Shown: one piece after another, positions 1 to 7,748 of the stretch
Layout of the letters: every line of letters begins with the position of its first letter
Numbering within the stretch: the stretch's first letter is position 1
Source: Planctomycetota bacterium
GTDB lineage: Bacteria > Planctomycetota > Planctomycetia > Pirellulales > Lacipirellulaceae
Length of the DNA: 8,177 bases
Direction of reading: 5' to 3'
Assembly (NCBI GenBank): GCA_029259975.1
Contig: JAJDEE010000131.1
Span: forward strand, 1 to 8,177
Position numbers and translations under genes: made by a program
Notes under the pieces: generated by a model
Databases searched by the model: none
What the model was told of the DNA's origin: nothing
The model's input: only the letters and a program-made list of their open reading frames with translations

Positions 1-923
1 GCCCACTCAGAAAAAGTCACTATCGCGGCTGCAAAGTAACCGACCACCGCCTCTCCCAACAAGCCGAGCAGCGCCGCCACAAGCACAAAAAACACCAAAT
101 GTAACGGCCTCTGGTAAACATAAGCGTAGCAGCGCGACACACCATCGAAGGCATCGCTGCGTTCAACACCCAAGCAAGCCCACATCAACGGCCAGCCAAC
201 GAGAAACAGCACCAGCACGAACGCTAGCATTAAGCCCCAAGCCAGCACAAAGCACCAGAGTAACCCGGAAATGAATGCAAACGTTTCGAATCGAAGCAGC
301 CAGCCCAACAGCGCCAACGGAACTGCCAAGGCAGTAGCGGCGAGCAACGCGATCAACGGTGCGCCGGTTGTGCCTAGCCAAACGGTGACCGCATCGCGCA
401 GCGCGACCAGCGGGCCGAGTGTCTCGCCACGGGTCAGAAACAAAGCGGCAATCCTCGCGATCGCGCCTCCGAAAACTGCCCACAGACCGATCATCCAGAA
501 ACCCTGCGCCAATAAACCAAGCGACGAATGCCAAGTGAGATCACGATCTGCGAGCCGCAGAAAAGGTTGCGACAACCACAACCAGCCTCGCAATAGTGGA
601 CTGGGCAAGAGGTTCTCTTGAATTGGAACAAAGTTCACTAGCCGCTCAGCATCGACAGGGTTGGAAACCAGACTGCCTGCCAATGGCGTATCGGTGATCC
701 GCGTCAGCGAAGGACGTTCCAATGAAAAAAAACGGTCAATTTTTGCACTACCCCACTGTGCCAATAAAACGCCAACTGTGGCTAACACCAGCACACGAAT
801 CATCAACGTCACGCGCAACGCCTTGATCAAGATTAGCCAGGGGCAAATTTCTGACCAGCGAATTTCGTGGACGACGCCAGTAGAATGCGCCACGGTCTGC
901 TGATGAGGCTGAGGTTCAGGCAT
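1..923 (-). CDS. Multi-pass integral membrane protein, C-terminus cut by window edge
   Basis: An uninterrupted frame starts at the ATG at 923-921 and is still open at position 1, giving 307 complete residues. I recognise no enzymatic motif. Hydrophobic segments are visible at about residues 36-57, 135-163, 187-210, 214-252 (long enough for two helices) and 274-303, so there are probably five or more membrane helices. A polar, probably non-membrane stretch lies at about 60-130. The stretch ERSDAFDGVSRCYAYVYQRP (about 254-273) between the last two hydrophobic regions is the most family-like part and recalls uncharacterised planctomycete membrane proteins; this is recollection, not a search. The start overlaps the yacG stop by 8 nt, so translational coupling is likely. 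No strong Shine-Dalgarno is visible; upstream there is only a purine run, GAAAGAA. Function unknown. Confidence 0.85.
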   Translation of the reverse strand, partial: MPEPQPHQQTVAHSTGVVHEIRWSEICPWLILIKALRVTLMIRVLVLATVGVLLAQWGSAKIDRFFSLERPSLTRITDTPLAGSLVSNPVDAERLVNFVPIQENLLPSPLLRGWLWLSQPFLRLADRDLTWHSSLGLLAQGFWMIGLWAVFGGAIARIAALFLTRGETLGPLVALRDAVTVWLGTTGAPLIALLAATALAVPLALLGWLLRFETFAFISGLLWCFVLAWGLMLAFVLVLFLVGWPLMWACLGVERSDAFDGVSRCYAYVYQRPLHLVFFVLVAALLGLLGEAVVGYFAAAIVTFSEW

Positions 924-1110
924 CGGTAGGTAATTCTTTCGACCAGTTGTCCTCTGGCGTCTCATCGTCCTCAGGGTCGGGAACGTGCGGAAGGAGATTC
1001 GTCTCGTCGAGCCAGCGCCCTAGGTCGATCGTCTGGCAACGCTCGCTGCAAAACGGCTTCGCAGGCGAGGCCTCGACTTCAAATTCGAGATTGCAGGTAG
1101 GGCAACGCAT
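916..1110 (-). CDS. yacG: DNA gyrase inhibitor YacG, zinc-binding
   Basis: This 64-residue protein has the YacG signature. CPTC (Cys3, Cys6) is followed by FCSERC (Cys21, Cys25), giving a four-cysteine zinc site, and then directly by QTIDLGRWLDE, which corresponds to the QLIDLGEW segment of E. coli YacG. The acidic tail with an NW pair (EDDETPEDNW) also fits the family, and the length matches. In E. coli YacG binds GyrB and inhibits gyrase, so a cytoplasmic regulator of DNA supercoiling is the expected role here. The gene starts two bases after the stop of the FmdB-like gene, and its own stop overlaps the start of the membrane protein, so the three genes look like one tightly packed unit. Placement beside chaperone genes differs from the coaE/zapD context in enterobacteria. 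Confidence 0.92.
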   Translation of the reverse strand: MRCPTCNLEFEVEASPAKPFCSERCQTIDLGRWLDETNLLPHVPDPEDDETPEDNWSKELPTDA

Positions 1111-1112
1111 GG

Positions 1113-1442
1113 CTAATCGCTCGAATCACTTTTCTTCGGTGTAGATTCCTTGGAAGACGACCCTTTAGAAGACGATTTTGTGTCACCACCATTGTCTGAC
1201 GACTTTTTCGATTTTTCCTTCGACTTCTTGGCGCTCTCCGCACCTTTTTTGTACGACTCGCTACGGTAATCGGTCTCGTAGAAGCCCGAGCCTTTGAACA
1301 CGACCGCCGCACCGGTGCCGAACAGCCGGCGCAGTTTGAGCTTACCACACTCCGAACACTTGCGTTTGACTGGAGCAGTGATCGATTGAAAAAGTTCAAA
1401 TTCGTGCCCGCAGGCGTCGCATTCGTAATCGTAAGTGGGCAT
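1113..1442 (-). CDS. FmdB-family zinc-ribbon protein with Ser/Lys-rich tail
   Basis: The 109-residue product opens with MPTYDYECDACGHEFELFQS, the classic start of the FmdB/CxxC_CXXC_SSSS putative regulatory family. Two CxxC knuckles (Cys8/Cys11 and Cys29/Cys32) form a small zinc ribbon, followed by the family segment around GSGFYETDYRS (about residues 51-61). From about residue 62 the protein is low complexity, almost all Ser, Lys, Glu and Gly, and presumably disordered and basic. The molecular role of the family is not established; despite the FmdB name, a regulatory or RNA/ribosome-associated role is only a guess. The ATG at 1442 is chosen because the family motif begins with it. No Shine-Dalgarno is visible: the leader is an A/C-rich, G-poor tract. 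yacG follows after a 2-nt gap. Confidence 0.88.
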   Translation of the reverse strand: MPTYDYECDACGHEFELFQSITAPVKRKCSECGKLKLRRLFGTGAAVVFKGSGFYETDYRSESYKKGAESAKKSKEKSKKSSDNGGDTKSSSKGSSSKESTPKKSDSSD

Positions 1443-1478
1443 GGTGGGGGTGGTTGGTGGATAGTGGTTGGTGATTGG
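1443..1478 (-). repeat. A/C-rich, G-poor leader tract with ACCAACCAC copies
   Basis: On the transcribed strand this tract immediately before the fmdB-like start is almost only A and C. It contains the 9-mer ACCAACCAC twice (complement at 1450-1458 and 1464-1472). The same 9-mer recurs twice in the groEL2 leader at 5411-5429. It takes the place where a Shine-Dalgarno would normally be. It could be an unstructured leader or a dispersed spacer repeat; function is unproven. Confidence 0.5.
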
Positions 1479-1509
1479 AAAGCATGTTTTCGCGAACAGG
1501 CAAAAATCC

Positions 1510-1590
1510 GTTCACGAAAAAGTGAACCACGACGACACGACGGGCACGACGCAGATGATTCGTTGTGTCCGTCGTGTCGTTGTGGTTGAC
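1510..1590. repeat. Long imperfect inverted repeat (CACGACG phrase) with nested hairpin
   Basis: The arms 1522-1547 and 1565-1590 are reverse complements at 23 of 26 positions, around a 17-nt loop. Two of the three mismatches become G-U pairs if the plus strand is the RNA. The left arm and loop are themselves made of a short phrase repeated about every 8-9 nt (CACGACGA, CACGACGGG, CACGACGC). A second, perfect 6-bp hairpin (GTTCAC/GTGAAC, 1510-1527) shares bases with the left arm, so the two structures are mutually exclusive. It lies in the grpE to fmdB-like gap. It looks like a dispersed, REP-like intergenic element. Confidence 0.7.
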
Positions 1591-1686
1591 TTCGCAGGCC
1601 GAATCTTACACGTATTGCACTCCATCGTTGTAACTGATTCTGGGCTTGGGTTATAGCAACGATTCTTGGCCGGTTTGGAGGTAAAA
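1591..1686. other. Spacer without a recognised element
   Basis: This stretch sits between the two inverted repeats of the grpE to fmdB-like gap. I see no gene. It would be a reasonable place for a promoter of the fmdB-like operon, but I found no convincing -35/-10 pair or sigma-54 motif in it. Confidence 0.4.
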
Positions 1687-1753
1687 TGCCCGAAAAAGAC
1701 ACGGAAAAACGCAAAAAGACAATTCCAGGCCCTTTCACGTCTTTTCGCGGGCA
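1687..1753 (-). terminator. Inverted repeat downstream of grpE, possible terminator
   Basis: The ends TGCCCG (1687-1692) and CGGGCA (1748-1753) pair, and pairing continues inward with a 2-nt bulge through AAAAGAC and its complement. Read on the minus strand, the structure begins about 38 nt after the grpE stop and ends in GGGCATTTTA, a short T run, so it could end the dnaJ-grpE transcript. Its inner sequence is a repeated phrase (GAAAAAGACACGGAAAAACG), so it may equally be another dispersed spacer repeat. Confidence 0.45.
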
Positions 1754-1790
1754 AAAACCACGTTAATACGATCGTATGTCGCGCAGGTTG

Positions 1791-2375
1791 CTACCCCTCG
1801 GCCGGCCCCGACGAAATGATCACCTGCGACGCGCGGACCACGCGGTCGTGGAGCTGGTAGCCGGTTTGGGTTTCTTGCAAGATATGGTTGGCCGGTTGCT
1901 CATCGGACGGTTGTTGCAGGATCGCTTCGTGGACTTGTGGGTCGAACGGCTGGCCGACCGTCACGATTTGCTTGCAGTGGTGTTGTTCGAGTACGGTGAG
2001 CAATTGCTGTCGGACGAGCTTGAAACCTTCGAGCAGGCTGTCGGCGTCGCCCGATTGTTCGGCGGCTTCGATTTGCTCGGCCGCCTCAATGGCGCGGTTG
2101 ATGTTGTCGAGCACCGGCAGCAGGTCGCGAGCGATGGGCAGCGCAGCGTAGCGACGTTCGTCGAGGATCTCGCGCGCTGTGCGGCTGCGCAGATTTTCCA
2201 TCTCGGCTTGTAGACGCAGGAGGCGATCTTTTTCGGCTGCTAGTTCGGATTCGATGTTGGTTACGGGTTCGGCATTATCGGCATCTTCGGTGCACGCTTG
2301 CTGAACCGCTGCGGCGATGGCATCGGTCGAATCGGGAACTTCCGGGTTGTTTTCGTCGCTTGGGGAAGCAGTCAT
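1791..2375 (-). CDS. grpE: GrpE, nucleotide exchange factor for DnaK
   Basis: The 194-residue product is a complete GrpE. Residues 1-40 are an acidic, variable N-terminus. About 41-75 form a charged heptad-like helix (SELAAEKDRLLRLQAEMENL) expected to make the dimeric coiled coil, followed by the helical stalk (IARDLLPVLDNINRAIE, 81-97). The C-terminal beta domain carries the family marks PFDP (143-146), HEA (149-151) and GYQLHDRVVRASQV (172-185). GrpE dimers release ADP from DnaK in the cytoplasm and act as a thermosensor in E. coli; the role here is by homology. It lies 13 nt after the dnaJ stop, so the two genes are probably co-transcribed. The Shine-Dalgarno is weak (AGGA about 11 nt before ATG). 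No dnaK is present in the window. Confidence 0.95.
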   Translation of the reverse strand: MTASPSDENNPEVPDSTDAIAAAVQQACTEDADNAEPVTNIESELAAEKDRLLRLQAEMENLRSRTAREILDERRYAALPIARDLLPVLDNINRAIEAAEQIEAAEQSGDADSLLEGFKLVRQQLLTVLEQHHCKQIVTVGQPFDPQVHEAILQQPSDEQPANHILQETQTGYQLHDRVVRASQVIISSGPAEG

Positions 2376-2388
2376 CCGTCTTATGATC

Positions 2389-3537
2389 CTATTTTGTGTT
2401 TGGCGATTTAGCTTCTTGCTCGTCCGGGCTGAAATACTCTTTCACCTTGTCGAAAAAACCTTTGCGTTGGGGCGCGACATTTTTGTGTTCGATTTCGGCC
2501 AGTTGACGCAGTAGGTCTGCTTCTTCGCTGGTCACTTTTTTGGGCACTTCGATGTTCACCTGCACCAATAGGTCGCCCAGACCGACCATCCGAGGATCGG
2601 GCATCCCCTGCCCTTTCAACCGAAAGACATCGCCCGATTGGGTTCCGGGTGGGACTTCGACTTCACCGGGGCCGTTGAGTGTGGGGACTTCGAGCGTCGC
2701 GCCGAGTGCGGCTTGCGAATAGGTGATCGGTACCCGGCAAATGAGATGCTGTCCTTCGCGTTCAAACAACGAATGCTGCAAGATCGCGACGACGCAATAA
2801 CAATCGCCCGATGGTCCACCATTGGGACTCGGCTCGCCTTGGCCGGTGATGCGAACCTGCATACCATCGTCGACGCCCGCGGGGATTTCGACTTCGGCTT
2901 TGACTTTTTTGAGAGTATGCCCTGAGCCGCGGCAAGGTCGGCAGGGAGATTTGATCGAAGAGCCTTCGCCCTTGCACGCCGGGCAGGTCGTTTGCACGCG
3001 GACGATGCCGGCCTGCTGCACGACTTGGCCATGCCCGCCGCAGTAGGAACACTTTTCGCGTTTGCTGCCTTCGGCGGCGCCAGAGCCTTTGCATTTGAGG
3101 CAAGGCTCGTGCCGTTGGAATTGGACGGTCTTGCGAACGCCTTGGGCGGCTTCTTGCAACGTCAGCGAAACATCGCACCGCACATCGCGGCCCTTGCGCA
3201 CACGTCTTCGACCTCGACCACCGCCGCCAAATAAATCGCCAAAGATATCACCGAACGCTGAGAAGATATCTTCAACATCCGAGAAGCCCCCGCCGCTGCC
3301 CGATTGACCATTGACGCCCGCATGGCCGTAGCGATCGTAGCGCTGGCGTTTTTCCGAATCGTTGAGCACTTCGAACGCTTCGGACGCCTCCTTGAAACGG
3401 GCAATCGCTTCGTCGTCACCCGGATTTTTGTCGGGGTGGTATTTGATCGCCAGTTTACGATACGACGTCGAAATCTCGCCGTCCGATGCGGTTTGCGAGA
3501 CTTCAAGCACTTCGTAATAATCGCGTTGGTCGGCCAT
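2389..3537 (-). CDS. dnaJ: DnaJ, Hsp40 co-chaperone
   Basis: The 382-residue protein has full class I DnaJ architecture. The N-terminal J domain (about 5-70) has the catalytic HPD at 34-36, which stimulates DnaK ATPase. A Gly/Phe-rich linker follows at about 76-108. The zinc domain has all four CxxCxGxG repeats: Cys146/149, Cys163/166, Cys185/188 and Cys199/202. The C-terminal substrate-binding and dimer domains run from about 210 to 355. The charged tail (KEYFSPDEQEAKSPNTK) is variable. The length is normal and no key residue is missing. The ATG at 3537 puts the J domain at the usual place; no Shine-Dalgarno is seen before it (the upstream sequence is TTTCCTGAATTC). A terminator and a long inverted repeat separate it from groEL2, so it may have its own promoter or depend on read-through. 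Confidence 0.97.
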   Translation of the reverse strand: MADQRDYYEVLEVSQTASDGEISTSYRKLAIKYHPDKNPGDDEAIARFKEASEAFEVLNDSEKRQRYDRYGHAGVNGQSGSGGGFSDVEDIFSAFGDIFGDLFGGGGRGRRRVRKGRDVRCDVSLTLQEAAQGVRKTVQFQRHEPCLKCKGSGAAEGSKREKCSYCGGHGQVVQQAGIVRVQTTCPACKGEGSSIKSPCRPCRGSGHTLKKVKAEVEIPAGVDDGMQVRITGQGEPSPNGGPSGDCYCVVAILQHSLFEREGQHLICRVPITYSQAALGATLEVPTLNGPGEVEVPPGTQSGDVFRLKGQGMPDPRMVGLGDLLVQVNIEVPKKVTSEEADLLRQLAEIEHKNVAPQRKGFFDKVKEYFSPDEQEAKSPNTK

Positions 3538-3555
3538 GAATTCAGGAAATTTTGG

Positions 3556-3646
3556 AACCGCTAATGAACGCTGATAAACGCTAATGATGAGCGAATGAAA
3601 ATGATCGCAAAAAAAAATTAGCGTTTATCTGCGTTCAGTAGTGGTT
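3556..3646. repeat. Long imperfect inverted repeat (GCTAATGAAC phrase)
   Basis: The arms 3556-3585 and 3617-3646 are reverse complements at 27 of 30 positions, separated by a 31-nt loop that contains a run of nine A. Each arm is a 10-nt phrase repeated about three times (GCTAATGAAC, GCTGATAAAC, GCTAAT). It fills most of the gap between the groEL2 terminator and the dnaJ start. The phrase resembles widespread intergenic elements of the kind 'GCGTTTATCTGCGTTCATCTGCGG' split between genomes; this comparison is from memory. It could act as a structured leader of dnaJ or be a mobile, REP-like insertion. Confidence 0.75.
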
Positions 3647-3662
3647 AAACTCTTTCAAAACA

Positions 3663-3703
3663 CACAACAAGGCCACTGGCAAGTTGCCGAGTGGCCCGTT
3701 GTG
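3663..3703 (-). terminator. Hairpin terminator after groEL2
   Basis: The 20-nt arms 3663-3682 and 3684-3703 pair through three helical blocks (CACAAC, GGCCACT and GGCAA, with their complements), interrupted by one small internal loop and one bulged base; the innermost bases open to form the loop. It starts 24 nt past the groEL2 stop. On the minus strand it is followed by TGTTTTG, a short T run. This makes it a good intrinsic terminator or attenuator closing the groEL1-groES-groEL2 segment. Confidence 0.75.
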
Positions 3704-3726
3704 AAAAATTGCAATTCAGCGACAGG

Positions 3727-5340
<1,614 letters not shown>

Positions 5341-5346
5341 TTTTGT

Positions 5347-5352
5347 CTCCTT
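5347..5352 (-). promoter_or_regulatory. Shine-Dalgarno AAGGAG of groEL2
   Basis: AAGGAG on the minus strand stands six bases before the GTG at 5340. It settles the non-ATG start and is the strongest ribosome site in the window; dnaJ and the fmdB-like gene have none. Confidence 0.8.
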
Positions 5353-5362
5353 CGGAGAGTTT

Positions 5363-5496
5363 TTAGTTGCTAGGCGCTAGGCGCTAGTAATAAGTTGTAA
5401 ATTGTAAGTTGTGGTTGGTTGTGGTTGGTAGATCGCCTGCTAGCCATTAGCCTTTGGCCAACGACAAGTAACTAGCGCCTAGCGCCTCCGAACTAA
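5363..5496. repeat. Inverted repeat (GGCGCTA phrase) between groES and groEL2
   Basis: The arms 5363-5388 and 5471-5496 match as reverse complements at 23 of 26 positions, with 17 consecutive perfect pairs. The core is a 7-nt phrase in tandem (AGGCGCT AGGCGCT AG). The 82-nt interior holds a direct repeat of GTGGTTGGT (5411-5419 and 5421-5429, period 10), complementary to the ACCAACCAC of the fmdB-like leader, and an AT-rich stretch (5387-5407). It occupies nearly the whole groES-groEL2 gap and would fold in the groEL2 leader, leaving its Shine-Dalgarno outside the stem. Function unknown. Confidence 0.75.
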
Positions 5497-5501
5497 CAAC
5501 T

Positions 5502-5798
5502 TCAAACGACGATCGCGAGGATATCACTCTCACGCAAAATTTTGAGTTCTTGGCCATCGACCTCGATGTCGGAGCCACCGTACTTGCCGTAGATGACTTC
5601 GTCGCCGAGGCTGACCGAAAGCTCGCCACGGTTACCGCTATCGAGCAACTTGCCGGCCCCTACTGCGACGACTTTGCCCCGTTGTGGTTTTTCTTGAGCG
5701 GCGTCTGGTAGCACAATGCCGCCGGCGGTGACTTCTTCGGCTTCGGAAGGTTGAACAACGACGCGATCGTCGAGAGGTCGGAGATTGAGTTTAGCCAT
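5502..5798 (-). CDS. groES: GroES co-chaperonin
   Basis: The 98-residue protein is a standard-length GroES. It opens with LNLRPLDDRVVVQPSEAEE, followed by the mobile loop, whose hydrophobic edge Ile28-Val29-Leu30 sits in GGIVLPD and contacts the GroEL apical domain. GKVVAVGAGK (41-50), GDEVIYGKYGG (about 65-75) and a final ESDILAIV complete the fold. Seven copies cap the GroEL ring. The ATG at 5798 fits the family start; AAGGA lies about 9 nt upstream. It is 91 nt downstream of groEL1, an order (groEL before groES) opposite to the usual groES-groEL, but groES also precedes groEL2. The 91-nt gap contains TATAGT and a small GCTTC/GAAGC hairpin (5821-5833), so a secondary promoter is conceivable but not convincing. 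A short piece very similar to residues 32-38 recurs near 8120. Confidence 0.96.
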   Translation of the reverse strand: MAKLNLRPLDDRVVVQPSEAEEVTAGGIVLPDAAQEKPQRGKVVAVGAGKLLDSGNRGELSVSLGDEVIYGKYGGSDIEVDGQELKILRESDILAIVV

Positions 5799-5889
5799 TT
5801 TTAGGGTTCCTTAGTTTTTCGCTTCGAGGAAGCACTATATTTACTGAAAAATGTGTTGATTGAAGTTGGTTTGCGATAAGGAAAGGGTT

Positions 5890-7620
5890 TTACATCATTC
5901 CTGGCATGCCACCCATGCCGCCCATGCCCGGCGGCATACCGCCGCCCATGCCGCCCATGCCGCCCATGCCACCACCCATGCCACCCATGCCACCCATGCC
6001 GTGGTCGTGGTCATGGCCACCGGCAGCTTCTTCTTCGTCTTGGGGGATATCGGTGATCAACGAGTCGGTCGTCAGCAGCAAGGATGCGACACTGGCCGCG
6101 TTTTGCAGTGAGGTGCGAACTACCTTTGCAGGGTCAATGATTCCAGCGGCGATCAGGTCGCAGTAGTCATCTTTGTCGGCGTTGTAGCCGTCGTTCTTGC
6201 CCTTGGATTGGCGGACACGATTGACGACCACCGCTCCGTCGACGCCGGCGTTTTCGGCGATGTAACGTAGTGGATAGTCGAGCACCTTACGGATAATCTC
6301 GACGCCCATCGCTTCGTCACCCTCGAGCTTGACCTTGTCGAGTGCCTTTTCGGAGCGTAGCAAGGCCACACCACCGCCGGGGACAATGCCCTCGGCCAAG
6401 GCGGCTTGCGTTGCGGCACGTGCATCGACCAACAGGTCTTTGCGCTCTTTCATCTCGGTCTCGGTCGCGGCACCGCAGTTGATTTCGGCAACGCCGCCGG
6501 CTAGTTTTGCGAGCCGCTCTTGCAGCTTCTCGCGATCGTAGTCGGAATCGGTCGTTTCGATTTCTTTGCGAATCTGATCGGCGCGACCAGCGATGTCGTC
6601 CTTCTTGCCGCCGCCGCTGATCATCGTGGTGTTGTCACTGCTGATGAAAATCTTCTTGCACTTGCCAAGGTCGGAAAGCTGCACACCGTCGAGCTTGATG
6701 CCAAGATCTTTGAAGATCGCGGTCGCACCGGTCAGTGTAGCGATATCGCCCAGCATCGCCTTGCGACGATCGCCGTAGCCTGGGGCCTTGACGGCACATA
6801 CGTTGACGATGCCACGCATCTTGTTGACGACGAGTGTCGCCAAGGCTTCGCCTTCGACATCTTCGGCGATGATCAACAGCGGCTTGCTCGCTTTGGATAC
6901 AGCCTCGAGCAGCGGAATCAGGTCTTTAGCATTCGAGATTTTTTCTTCGTAAACCAGCACCAAGCAGTTTTCGAACTCGACGAGCTGATCGTCTTCGTTG
7001 TTCACAAAGTGTGGCGAAAGAAAACCGCGATCGAATTGCATGCCTTCGACCACATCGACATAAGTCTCGTTGCCGCGACCTTCTTCGACGGTGATGACGC
7101 CATCTTTGCCAACTTTGGCAAACGCCTCGGCCAGCACGCTACCGATCGAAGGATCGTTGTTGCCTGCGATTGTGGCGATCTGCTGCAAGCTCTTTTTGTT
7201 TTTTACGTCGATCGGCTCGGCCTGCTTTTCGATCGCTGCGGAAACTGCCTCGACGCCCTTGGCAATGCCACGGCTCAAGGCCATCGCGTCTGCACCGGCG
7301 GCGAGCATCTTAAGCCCTTCGCGAAAAATGCCTTCGGCCAGCACGGTCGCCGTGGTCGTGCCATCACCGGCGACGTCGTTGGTCTTGCTGGCAGCTTCCT
7401 TAACGAGCTGCGCCCCGAGATTTTCGTACGGGTCGTCGAGGTCGATGTCCTCGGCCACGGTGACGCCATCTTTGGTCACTTTGGGCGAGCCCCAACCTTT
7501 GTCAAGAACCGCGTTGCGGCCACGAGGGCCAAGGGTGCTACGAACCGCCCGGGCGAGCTTTTCGACTCCCACAGCGAGCGACTTGCGGGCGTCATCCTCA
7601 AATACCATTTGCTTAGGCAC
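5890..7620 (-). CDS. groEL: GroEL chaperonin, first copy, with His/Asp motif and GGM tail
   Basis: From the GTG at 7620-7618 the product has 576 residues. GGAG seven bases upstream and the start VPKQMVFEDDARKSL, aligned with MAKQLMFDDSARSKL of the second copy, favour this start over an upstream TTG at 7692. ATP-site motifs are intact: GPRGRN (31-36), DGTTT (86-90) and Asp399. Unlike the second copy it departs from consensus at several conserved places: FLSPHF (200-205) has His204 where E. coli has substrate-contacting Tyr203, IAGNNDPSIG replaces ISANNDNEIG, and LLVDARAATQAALAEG replaces RVEDALHATRAAVEEG. The C-terminus has acidic EEE, HDHDH (536-540) and a 36-residue Gly-Met tail. It is probably a functional but specialised paralogue. 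It is the first gene of the unit and lies behind a sigma-54 type promoter. Confidence 0.96.
   Translation of the reverse strand: MPKQMVFEDDARKSLAVGVEKLARAVRSTLGPRGRNAVLDKGWGSPKVTKDGVTVAEDIDLDDPYENLGAQLVKEAASKTNDVAGDGTTTATVLAEGIFREGLKMLAAGADAMALSRGIAKGVEAVSAAIEKQAEPIDVKNKKSLQQIATIAGNNDPSIGSVLAEAFAKVGKDGVITVEEGRGNETYVDVVEGMQFDRGFLSPHFVNNEDDQLVEFENCLVLVYEEKISNAKDLIPLLEAVSKASKPLLIIAEDVEGEALATLVVNKMRGIVNVCAVKAPGYGDRRKAMLGDIATLTGATAIFKDLGIKLDGVQLSDLGKCKKIFISSDNTTMISGGGKKDDIAGRADQIRKEIETTDSDYDREKLQERLAKLAGGVAEINCGAATETEMKERKDLLVDARAATQAALAEGIVPGGGVALLRSEKALDKVKLEGDEAMGVEIIRKVLDYPLRYIAENAGVDGAVVVNRVRQSKGKNDGYNADKDDYCDLIAAGIIDPAKVVRTSLQNAASVASLLLTTDSLITDIPQDEEEAAGGHDHDHGMGGMGGMGGGMGGMGGMGGGMPPGMGGMGGMPGMM
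5902..6000 (-). repeat. Coding tandem repeat for the GGM tail of GroEL1
   Basis: A roughly 9-nt unit (GGCATGGGC or GGCATGGGT) recurs about ten times, encoding GGM or GGGM units broken by one PPGM and one PGM. GGM tails project into the GroEL cavity; here it is longer than the E. coli tail and follows HDHDH. Such repeats can change length by slippage in steps of three residues. Confidence 0.9.
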
Positions 7621-7627
7621 GTTTTGA

Positions 7628-7631
7628 CTCC
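7628..7631 (-). promoter_or_regulatory. Shine-Dalgarno GGAG of groEL1
   Basis: GGAG on the minus strand is seven bases before the GTG at 7620 and supports that start over the longer reading, which would begin with an unconserved 24-residue extension. Confidence 0.7.
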
Positions 7632-7638
7632 AGTAAAT

Positions 7639-7666
7639 ATGGGTGGTGTGTGATGGGTGGTGTGTG
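7639..7666. repeat. Perfect 14-nt tandem duplication in the groEL1 leader
   Basis: ATGGGTGGTGTGTG occurs twice head to tail (7639-7652 and 7653-7666). On the transcribed strand it is a G-free A/C/T tract directly upstream of the Shine-Dalgarno and inside the predicted 5' leader. It resembles in composition the A/C tracts of the fmdB-like and groEL2 leaders. Confidence 0.85.
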
Positions 7667-7748
7667 GCAAGTAAAAAATAACCGCGATGCAACGCACCGC
7701 AGGAGTGGTCGATTTTGGCAGCTAGAACGCCATGTGCGAACCTGTAAA

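Noticed and set aside
163..534. Minus-strand 123-codon frame inside the first gene
   Set aside because: It is out of frame with the membrane protein, which is open from 923 to the window edge with clear hydrophobic helices.
1443..3646. CRISPR-like array from the repeated phrases
   Set aside because: The repeats are short phrases inside palindromes without regular unique spacers, and no cas gene is present.
5799..5889. TATAGT and nearby TTCAAT as a groES promoter
   Set aside because: Spacing and -35 match are poor; the gap is short and groES is likely co-transcribed with groEL1.
6520..7653. 377-codon open frame on the plus strand opposite groEL1
   Set aside because: It mirrors the codon pattern of groEL1, has no domain character and no ribosome site, and overlaps a certain gene entirely.
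7621..7692. Longer groEL1 beginning at TTG 7692
   Set aside because: The extra 24 residues come from the duplicated leader tract, do not resemble GroEL, and bypass the well-placed GGAG before GTG 7620.
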